Assembly: GCF_964355755.1 (NCBI RefSeq)
Contig: NC_092675.1
Location: forward strand, 7,600,312-7,664,311
Length of the DNA stretch: 64,000 nucleotides
Source of the DNA: Antedon mediterranea
Taxonomy: Eukaryota > Echinodermata > Crinoidea > Comatulida > Antedonidae
Direction: 5' to 3'
Positions 37,801 to 49,800 of this stretch are shown one piece after another. The stretch's first letter is position 1, and every line of letters starts with the position of its first letter. The position numbers were made by a program, and so were the translations under genes. The notes beneath the pieces are model-generated. The model saw nothing but the letters and a program-made list of their open reading frames with translations. It was not told where the DNA came from and searched no databases.

Positions 37801-40800
37801 CCATCTAGGTTTTTTGACGCACCCCTGCGTCAGTAATTATTTATAAATGACGCACCCATGACGCACCTCTCCCGGGGGTCGTATAGTGGGTCATACAATT
37901 GACATGTGCATAAACAAATGTAATATACTGCAGTACTACAGTAGAATGATGACATGGTCACTCATGTGTAAAAACAAGACAAGCAACCTATCTCATTGTA
38001 ATACTAAACTAATATTTATGAATAACTAAGGCTTGCAAGAATTAGGGCACACCGATAAATAGTACTTATTCCAAGCATGGTAATTCCTGATTAATGATCT
38101 ACTATGACTACTATAGTATATAATTTGCTTAGATACACGTATTGAGCTCTGTCTACACTATCAAACTTTATGTGACACAAAAATGTGATGTGCTTATATA
38201 TGGACATAATGATGTCATATCACTACCATATTTGGCCACATCACATTTTTTTTGTCAAACTAGTTTGATAGAGTAGACAGAGCGTGATACTTTTGTGTTT
38301 AGTGGATCTTAATGGTTTTTTTGTTTTTGTTTATTACAATTACAATACATTTTTGCTCAAATTAATAGCTGTTAAAGGCTACAGTATCTTGTCTATAATA
38401 CCTTCGGGAGATAATTTATCAGCTTGCGATGTAAACATTAGAAATCGCTTTAAAAGAAATATGAAATGTTAAATGACCCATGCAACTGCCTAAAGAATTG
38501 TACCCTGGAGAAGGAAGACTTTTATCTCAAGATTCATAACTAGTTTGGCAGTTAATTTGTACAGACGAGACTGGCTTGCCAAATAGGCCATAAGAGAGGC
38601 CATCACAACTAATAGAAAAACTCTGCCTGTAATGGTAAATCTATGCACTACCAGGATATATTTTTTACGCATTTAGCTGGAGAAACATAACGAAACTCCT
38701 ATGATTATTAAGAGACTTAAGAGATCTGTATATTATACTATGTTGGAATACACTACAAATAATAAATAAATAATCAAATTCTAGGTGCTAATAATGGTAG
38801 TGAGTTTAAACAATGGAGGAAATAGTTTGACTTAAAATTAGAATTTAGACCAACTTACTAACCTCTAAAGCAACACGTTGCTTGGCAACAGCTCTGCAAG
38901 CATTCTCATACATGTGTGTGTTTGTTATGCCAAGTCCACAAAAAATTGCAAATGCCTGCAAAAACATAAAAAAAAAACATAATTAAACGCAAAACTACAA
39001 TTAAATAAGTATTAGGTAATGTTTAAAACAAATTAAACGCAAAACTACAATTACAATCTTACAATTAACTAAATATTAGGTAATGTTTAAAACAAAATAA
39101 ACGAATCAATTGAATAATATGGAAGATCTTTTTGTTTCGCAAAATTGAATGTATTTCTAAATGCAAGATTATTATCTAAACATCAGACTAGTGTCATAAA
39201 ATACATTCAGAAGTAACATCAATAAATTATAGGAAGTTTAATGAGTATCGACTGATTGCAATGCCAGTGATGTCACATCATACCAGACAAAGGTCATCAC
39301 AATGTACCATTTACAAATTTTCATATTATAGTATGTATATAGGTTAATTTTCTCATTTTCTAAATTAGCAATTTAAAATCAAAGTGCGTATCCACCACAC
39401 TAAGTAAATGTAGATAGAGGGTACTTATAGTACTGTATCTAAAATTTGCCCAGTATCATAGGAAAATTCTGTAACACAGTTGTATCATAGATGATAAGCC
39501 TAACCCACCCTTCTGTAACATAACACAGGGGTCACATGTGATACATGTATTGAAACATTTGCCTATTATGATAAACTGGACATGCCATGTGGAAATATAA
39601 TACAGAGAATCGGTCATAGGTGGGCTAAATTAAAAAAACAAATCTACCAAAATGCCCATCTTGTTTAAACCTACTTTTATTAGTTAATTGCTCTAAAAGC
39701 TCTGCCTACACTATTAAACTAGTTTGACAAAAAAAGTGTGATGTGACCAAATATGGTAGTGATATATATAGGCACATCACATTTTTTGTTGTCACATAAT
39801 GATGTATACAGAGCTTTATTTAAACCTTAAAAAATCAACATTACCTCAAACATCTCTTCATCATTCTTGTTGAAAGCAACTCCGTCTATTTTGTTTACAA
39901 GTAGACTGACGCCCACGATGGTGCCATTTGCATTCCTTATTGGCATGCACAACATTTGTTTTGTTCGGAACCCTGTTTGCTCGTCACACTGTGGATTAAA
40001 AAAATGGTATTAAATGCAGATGTTTACATTTTGTAATTTTTGTAAATATAAACAATGAATATTGAATTAGTCAACACTTATTAATGGGTTATCTTAACTG
40101 TCAACAATGGTAGGTGATCTAACTTTGGGCCAGCCCAGGGCTGGTCTAAACGTTTTGGAGCATTTAAACTTCCAATAAGTAAATATAGTTGGTTTCTATG
40201 TGTGACAAATATATGTACTGTTATGCTGACAAACCAATTGAAATATGCAATATTTACCCCAATTTTGCACAAGCTATCACAAGACTGAATTGGCTTGTAG
40301 ACATGTGCAAATGTAATAGCTCTATGCTCTATTGATGTGTTGGTATATTGCAATTTTAAATGGTGTGTGTTTAGGTACTCTAAGAAAAGACGTTTTCCCC
40401 CTATCTATGATGTATGGAAATGCCATTTGCATATTGGCTCAAACATGCAGCTCTTTCTTCTAGTAGGCACTCATAAACACATGATTTTTTGTTATATCAA
40501 GCCATTGCATATTAGGTCAAACATGTCAAATTCACAAAAACCAGCAGTTGCAGCCAGCTTTCAAACAGAACAATTTCATTTACTCTGGCTGGCATTCATT
40601 CAAGCATTGATTCACTTCCCAAAGTCCCTGGGATTACGTGCGGCTTAATTTAATTGGTGAGTACATTACGAGACAATCATTCATAAACAAAAACCAATTG
40701 AAACTGATGTTGATGGATTAGAATAACCAGATATTATAAGAATGTTAAATAATTAAATTTACAGTACTGTGAATACTAGAGATACAGAATGGACACATAT

Positions 40801-43800
40801 GTATAAGATATACTGTATTTCTGAAAAACAAGACAGAACTACTCGAGCTACAAAGAAAGCCGTAAAAATGTAAAAATCAATTTATATTTGTCCTAGATAT
40901 TATTTCATTGTCTTTCAGTACCCCCCATGAGAATAAGTGGCTTAATGTGTTAACGCTATATCACATGTTTACGAGACTATAAACTATGACACGCAGCTCG
41001 CACTGAATGAGCCTGTGACGTTTGTTGTGACAGAATACGGTAAAGGTCATGTTCATCTACTAGTTACTTGTCAGATGCATTCAATGCTAAAAATACATTA
41101 TTGACAACATATAAATGTAATAAATCTTATCAAGTTGATTTTGAATTGCCTTATTGTCTTATTTCTATTGATCTGATTTTATACTTAATTTAATTCCAAG
41201 GAAATGAGTTATGTCATCCATATCATATTCAACTAAATTGTTGAACGAAAGTGTTAAGAAAATACATTTTTCATTTTTGTTTAAATTTACGATCAGCCAG
41301 ACTGTGTAATACTAATAAATCTTGTTTAAAGTCATTAACTGCAGACAACCAGTGGTGGATATGTATCAGAGAGTTACGTTGGCAGAGAAGGAAGAAAAAG
41401 AAAATGTGACCAAACTTTAAAGCTATGTCTACACTATCAAACTAGTCAAGCAATTTAAAAGATAACTTGAGACGTTTTATATTTTATTCTTTATATAGTA
41501 TTTTAATATTTATACTGTTCATAATGTTTTATACATAGCATATTTTCTTATATATTATCTTATCCATTGTATAGTATTGTATGTTTTTAACTGTTGTTAT
41601 TTTTATTGTAATTTCAACCTTGGAAGGCAAATTTCATTTACTGTGTATTTGACAATAAATTTGAACTTGAACTTGAACTTGAACTAGTTTGAAAAACAAA
41701 GTGTGATGTGCCCAAATATGGTAGTGATATGCCCAAATATGGTAGTTATATGACATCGTCATGTCTATATATGGGCACATTTATTGTCACATAAAGTTTG
41801 ATAGTGTAGACAGAGCTTTAGGGAAATGTATTTAAGTTTAAAAAAATATTTCTAATACATAATTTCTCCTTACCTTTGAATCAAATTTCGGCTCATTATA
41901 TGCATCTGATATATTCAAAGTCTGTAAGATAAAATTGGATTGGATTTTCATTATTAAAAGACTCTGAGCTTTTATAACAATATTACAAATTAACTTTTGT
42001 CATGTTTGGTTGCTTAATCTCCTGTATGTTGATTTTTAAAATTACCAGTTAACTTGAAGAAAGTTATGCTTGGTTGAACAGTTCTAGGGTTTTAGGCTGG
42101 CCAATTTCTATATAATACATATGTGACATTCAGTCTTCAGAGCTAGCTTCTAGTAAAATTTGTTTGAACAGTTCCAAATTCTTAGGTTACCAATTTCTAG
42201 AGTTTGGTTGCATGTATTCATATAGTTGTGTATGGTTGAATGGTTACTGTAATGTATTACGGGTAATAGTTCCTCTCATTCAGTCTTCAGGGCTGCCAGA
42301 AAAATTCTACTCATGTTTGGTTTCAGATTCTTAGGCAACGACTTCTAGAGTTTGCTTGCTTAGGGGTTAGATCTTTATCCATTAGTTACCAGCCAACTTC
42401 TACAAAGTCATGTTTGGTTGCACAGTTTCAGGTTTTTATGCCTTATTTGTTTACTGCAATGTATTGTGGGTAATAGTTTCTCCCATTCAGTCTTCAGGGC
42501 TGCCAGAAAAATTCTAGTCATGTTTGGTTTCAGATTCTTAGGCAACCGACTTCTAGAGTTTGCTTGCTTAGGGGTTAGATCTTTATCCATTAGTTACCAG
42601 CCAACTTCTACAAAGTCATGTTTGGTTGCACAGTTTCAGGTTTTTATGCCTTATTTGTTTACTGCAATGTATTGTGGGTAATAGTTTCTCCCATTCAGTC
42701 TTCAGGGCTGCCAGAAAAATTCTAGTCATGTTTGGTTTCAGATTCTTAGGCAACGACTTCTAGAGTTTGCTTGCTTAGGGGTTAGATCTTTATCCATTAG
42801 TTACCAGCCAACTTCTACAAAGTCATGTTTGGTTGCACAGTTTCAGGTTTTTATGCCTTATTTGTTTACTGCAATGTATTGTGGGTAATAGTTTCTCCCA
42901 TCCCGTCTTCAGGGCTGCCAGAAAAATTCTAGTCATGTTTGGTTCCAGATTCTTAGGTAACCGACTTCTAGAGTTTGCTTGCGTAGGAGTTGGGTCTTTT
43001 TCTATTCAGTTACCAGCCAACTTCTACAAAGTCATGTTTGGTTGCACAGTTTCAGGTTTTTACGCCTTATTTGTTTACTGCAATGTATTGTGGGTAATAG
43101 TTTCTCCCATTCAGTCTTCAGGGCTGCCAGCAACATTCTAGTCATGTTGGTTGCACAGTTCAAAGTTTGTAGGCAGGACAACTTCTATGTGTTAAGTTGC
43201 ATACAGTAGGTAATATCTTTTCCATTCACTCATCAGTTGTTCTTCTAAAATTCATCTTTGGTTGCACATTTCAAAGTTTGTAGGCAGGACAACTTCTACA
43301 GTTGGTAGCATACAGTGTAATATTTGCTCCCATTCTTCAGAGCTCATGCCAGCGATCACACCTAGAAAATTATTTGTGAATCCAGAGTAGCTTCCAGTTT
43401 ATCCTACAATCTACGATCCTCTGGGGAAAGTCCGTGTTTGGCTAGTTAGCTGGTTAGAAAGTAGTTTGTTGCATGACACTATTATTTTCCTTCAGTCCAA
43501 ATTGCCAGCCAAAGTGTAGCCACCATGCCATTCACTTAACAGTTTTTTGTGTCATAAATACACATTTTTCCAACATTTGATAGATCTACAAACAACCTTT
43601 AGCTGACACTAATAATAAACTTTCTTCTCATAAAAAAATAATGTTAAATACATTCTTGAAACACATCTTGGTCTGAACTCTGATATTTAAAGTTACACTT
43701 TTGAACTGTCAGAAAAAGATCTTTTGTAATGTTTACTTCAATAAAGGACACTTATGTTAGTAAAATATATTAAATATACTATTTTATAGAGTATTAACCT

Positions 43801-46800
43801 TTATTAAAGGGACATTTTTGGAACTAAACAAATAGTAAATAGGTGTGCTAGTGTTAACAAATATATAGCTCGATGTTTGATTCACAAGTCCCTTATAATA
43901 GGTTCTACTGTTATAATAATTTAAAAAAAAAACAATATTCAGTTTTAAAAAAATGATTTAAAAAGAAGAAACATTTCCATGTAGTAATGTACAATCTGTT
44001 ATTTCTAAAAAATACAACAATAACTGATTACTTTTATTGATTTTAGTTTAGTATTCATGAAACATAACTATTTTAAATGTTAATGCCAGGACTCTGTAGA
44101 AGTTATACACTAATGGACTTTAATAGTAACATAGCCATGTTTAATGTTTAGCTACTGTATAAAGTAGGTCTGTTTTCTAGACATGCTTGTATGAACAACT
44201 CATTTACATGTCTACAGCAATATAAAATGTACAATAAAATTATTTTCATCAATAAGGGAATTTGTTAAACTGTTCCCTTTCTCCACATTTTGTGGTTATC
44301 AGAATTTCAGTTAATCTTAAGAAATACAACTTCCTGATGAAAACCAATATATCAGTGGATAGTTATATATACAGCACTTTAGTCGTGTAATTCATATTAA
44401 ATCATACTAATAACTTTAAGGTTTAAATTTAAATTAAATCACATCTAAAAATAAACAATGGTTATTTATACTACAATGAAATAGATACAGTAGAACATCT
44501 ATAATTAATCAATAACAACAACACCACCACAAACAACCATTATTTAAGGTAAATTAATCAATTAAAGAAGATATATAGAGAAAATTGTATACATTTGCCT
44601 GTTAGAATGTTTAAATTATTCAATAACTGATTTAAAAATAGTAAATTTTTGAAATTTGCAAATATATACAAAATGTGCATGTTACATTTGTTTCTATTTA
44701 ATAATGTATGATTATAGAGCCAGGTTTGAGTATTTATTATAAAAGGAGCACATTCCTTCATAATAACGACGACATAACACGTAGAACTTGAATTCCGTAA
44801 TGACGTTGTAGCGTGAGACAATGAAAATTGACACTTGATAATGTTTTAAAAACCATACCTTGGGGAAATGTTAAACAAAAAGTAGAGCAGCAAAAAATCA
44901 TATTGAGAAGTTACATCAATTTTTAATTAGTTTAGTGATTTTACAAAAACAAAACATGATATGTAAGTTGTGTTTATTGATTTAAAATAACAATACAGTA
45001 GACCTCTATTAAGGGGACACTTTGGCATCCAACAAAGGATCTCTTAATAAAATGTCCCCTAAATAGGGATTAAATGTAGCGTTAAAACATATACAGTACA
45101 ACCTCTATTAAGAGGACACTTTGGCATCTAACAAAGGATCTCTTAATAAAATGTCCCCTAAATAGGGATTAAACGTAGCGTTAAAACATATACAGTACAA
45201 CCTCTATTAAGGGGACACTTAGGCATCCAACAAAGGATCTCTTAATAGAATGTCCCCTAAATAGGGATTAAATGTAGCATTAAAACATATACAGTACAAC
45301 CTCTATTAAGGGGACACTTAGGCATCCAACAAAGGATCTCTTAATAAAATGTCCCCTAAATAGGGATTAAATGTAGCGTTAAAACATATACAGTACAACC
45401 TCTATTAAGGGGACACTTTGGCATCCAACAAAGGATCTCTTAATAAAATGTCCTCTAAATAGGGATTAAATGTAGCATTAAAACATATACAGTACAACCT
45501 CTATTAAGGGGACACTTAGGTATCCAACAAAGGATCTCTTAATAAAATGTCCCCTAAATAGGGATTAAATGTAGCGTTAAAACATATACAGTACAACCTC
45601 TATTAAGGGGACACTTTGGCATCCAACAAAGGATCTCTTAATAAAATGTCCCCTAAATAGGGATTAAATGTAGCATTAACACATATACAGTACAACCTCT
45701 ATTAAGGGGACACTTTGGCATCCACAACAAAGGATCTCTTAATAGAATGTCCCCTAAATAGGGATTAAATGTAGCGTTAAAACATATACAGTACAACCTC
45801 TATTAAGGGGACACTTAGGCATCCAACAAAGGATCTCTTAATAGAATGTCCCCTAAATAGGGATTAAATGTAGCATTAAAACATATACAGTACAACCTCT
45901 ATTAAGGGGACACTTTGGCATCCAACAAAGGATCTCTTAATAAAATGTTCCCTAAATAGGGATTAAATGTAGCATTAAAACATATACAGTACAACCTCTA
46001 TTAAGGGGACACTTAGGCATCCAACAAAGGATCTCTTAATAGAATGTCCCCTAAATAGGGATTAAATGTAGCATTAAAACATATACAGTACAACCTCTAT
46101 TAAGGGGACACTTTGGCATCCACAACAAAGGATCTCTTAATAGAATGTCCCCTAAATAGGGATTAAATGTAGCATTAAAACATATACAGTACAACCTCTA
46201 TTAAGGGGACACTTTGGCATCCAACAAAGGATCTCTTAATAAAATGTCCCCTAAATAGGGATTAAATGTAGCGTTAAAACATATACAGTACAACCTCTAT
46301 TAAGGGGACACTTAGGCATCCAACAAAGGATCTCTTAATGGAATGTCCCCTAAATAGGGATTAAATGTAGCGTTAAAACATATACAGTACAACCTCTATT
46401 AAGGGGACACTTAGGCATCCAACAAAGGATCTCTAAATGGAATGTCCCCTAAATAGGGATTAAATGTAGCATTAAAACATATACAGTACAACCTCTATTA
46501 AGGGGACACTTTAGCATCCAACAAAGAATCTCTTAATAGAATGTCCCCTAAATAGGGATTAAATGTAGCATTAAAACATATACAGTACAACCTCTATTAA
46601 GGGGACACTTAGGCATCCAACAAAGGATCTCTTAATAAAATGTCCCCTAAATAGGGATTAAATGTAGCATTAAAACATATACAGTACAACCTCTATTAAG
46701 GGGACACTTTGGCATCCAACAAAGGATCTCTTAATAAAATGTCCCCTAAATAGGGATTAAATGTAGCGTTAAAACATATACAGTACAACCTATTAAGGGG

Positions 46801-49800
46801 ACACTTTGGCATCCAACAAAGGATCTCTTAATAAAATGTCCCCTAAATAGGGATTAAATGTAGCATTAAAACATATACAGTACAACCTCTATTAATTTTA
46901 AATACTGTAATTTGTAAATGTTTGTAACATTTGCAATTATAATAAAATAGAAATTTAAAAAGTAAATAAACAGTTTGTTGTTCTCATAATACTCATAATA
47001 AATGCACCTTATCTTTTTATGATTTGTTTCAAAAAATAGACATTTAAAAGACAATTGAGGTGATTAAATTTAATAAGTATTGTCACTAATTGTGACCTGA
47101 TCGAGTAATGCTGCCCCCAAGGGCTTTACAATGATGCACATACTACGCAAAAACAAACATGCAATACGCTTTACTCTACTCAAGCAAAAAACTCACAATT
47201 AGCATTGCCTTACAAAAGGTTGATTTACAGTTCGCAATTCTTATTCAACTGTCACAAATATTCCCCTGCGTGTCAAGGAAAATACGGTCGTAGATAGATG
47301 AGGCAGCTTACTACGAAACTATGCGGTGTAAATCACTCTGCGTTTAAAACAATTAGCATAATATGTGCTGTGATCCCTGCTGGCCAAATGCTATAAACCT
47401 TCCAATTGGTTTTATTGCGATTAATTTCCACGAATAAACACTTCGAAGATGACATTATCGCAATGTCATCATTTGGAAAACACTTTAATTAGATTTGATT
47501 TATGCGAGTGCTTTGCTATACCAATGCGCTTTTAATTACAGGCCCATTCGAGTGAGATATCTTTCGTCTGGAATGTCCTTCTTGTTTCTAGAGTTATATC
47601 CTGGTGGTTCCTTGTAGCTTTAAATAGCGTTGGATATTTTCAAAAAACTACTAAACTAATCTACTATGGATATTATATCAAATGTTTAGATATATCTTTG
47701 ATAACCTTTCCAAAACTGTTAATAATGTTAATAAACTTTCAATGGATTTACTGTAGTTATGACTAGAACTAACTTGCGTAAAATTACCTTAATTCATGAA
47801 CTTGTTTTACGTTGTCCTGGCATATCTTTTATGATTATTCTAATTAATAAATTTTGTTGACAAATGCAATTAAAGTGTTGGATAATCTGTAAGAATCTCC
47901 AAATAGTCACACGATCTCATTAATTCTATTCTGGATCCTATTTTTAATACTATTCAGATACAAAGGCTATGTTCCTATTCCTGTTATTATCCTCATGAAA
48001 GTAAATCCTGTTTTCAATGTGTTCATTATTAAATCCAAAGTCCACATAGGCTGCCATCCATCTGTATGTATTACTTCACCTTTCCTAATAGTCCAGATGT
48101 CTATCATAGCAAAAATGATTATTCTGTATTTAAAGAATAGACTTTTGTTTTGTGACACGGTTTGATAATCTAAATTATTCTTGCAGATAGTGATACCCAT
48201 AACTTCATCCATGTGATAAATAGTTCAGTTTGATAATCTCAATTAATGTTATTTAATCTGGTAGTGATCTTCAATCACTACAGTATGTAATAAATCCATG
48301 GTACAGTGAATATTCCATATCTTTGCTCCTTTTTTTTTATATACAAAATCCAATTTTTGCTACGGCTACAAGGTAAATCTCAAATCAACTTTCATTGTAC
48401 TCATCATTGGTAATTAGCGATCATCACTACTTTTAATGGCCTAATCTTTATTTTAGTAAATCCACTTTACGACATTTAGTAGAATTCTCGACAGTCAAAT
48501 CTAACAACGTGGGTGGAACTATCAGAGATTGGATTATGAGGTTCAAGTTAACCTTACATATGACAAGATGTCAACTACTCACACAGTGAGAACTAGCATT
48601 GAATACAACAAGCTAGGCCTCACATTCCTGTCCAGAATTAGTACATATAAGGGATTTTCAACTAAAGAAACAAAGCCTTGTAGAATTCAATGTGATAAAT
48701 GCTATATAGAACATGGTTTTGAACTATAAATCATTCACACAGTATAATGATAATAGATTTGTCTCAAAGGAACAGTGGACATCTCTCTCTCTCTATAGCA
48801 TCCTTCATGTCATGTGGTTTTTCTACACATTGTCAAAAACTAGATCTTACCTGCCCTGTGGTAGCCACAAATCCTGTAATACCCATATGTACAGGGAAAC
48901 GACATGAGGAACTGTGAAATGAGAAAACAGAATATTGATTTAAAAATGTATTAACTGCAATATGTTTGATATTGTATTAAAAAACATCTATTAAAATCTC
49001 AGGAAAATTGCAGCTTTCAAGAGATTGCTATCTCAGTAGTGTTAGAATATTGCGGTTTCTTAAACGTACTGTAAAACTTAGGCCTGTTGATATTTACCCA
49101 GGTAAGTTGGTTTTACTGATAACTTTGGTGGGCAGAAAAAAGAAATGAAATGCCTAATAAAAAGAAATGCCTAAAGATTGCTCAAAGTATGCATTTAAAA
49201 ATATATATAAATTGAAAATAATAAACTTAAAGTTAAAATATGTATTACTTTCATGTGTATTTAAATTTTGCACTGATTGCTTGCTGGAGGAGAAGAGTGA
49301 TTGTTTGAACTCTCACATATGTTTCCTAAAATCAATTTGTGTGCACTTAATAACGAGCTAGGGTGGTATGCCCTGGAAAAATGAACAACTTGGGGGTTTT
49401 ACTGGTGTCATATTGAAAGATCTGTAAAGTACATGTGAGCCAGTGAAGGTGAAATTCGCACATATTCAACACCTATTTAAATATATGTAGGGGTAAAGGT
49501 GTACATTTCTGCCTCCACATTCACACTTTGCTATTACACGTTTGGATAGTTAGTATTGACAGGATGCTTATATCTAGATATAAATAAGCAAGATAAATTG
49601 CTTATTGACATATTTTAATAAATGATTAAAACATTTTTAAAAGAAATGGGAAAAAAAACATAGGTGCATTCTTTATATGATATAACAAATGTTTATTAAT
49701 AAACTATTTTTAGAATATTACATCTTTATTACAGTTATTTTCTAGAGATAAGAAAAAGAAAACATAGGTCTTATTTTTATATTATTTATAAAAATATTCT

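Noticed and set aside
40337-40648. Plus-strand open frame of 103 codons
   Set aside because: No protein similarity or codon bias. It lies antisense within a PDE intron and is likely chance.
42418-43209. Several overlapping plus-strand open frames with repeated [15 protein letters not shown]
   Set aside because: They are one short non-coding unit of the 208 bp array read repeatedly.
44994-46896. CRISPR-like array (regularly spaced repeats)
   Set aside because: The whole 99 bp unit is repeated with no unique spacers, in an animal intron; it is a satellite.
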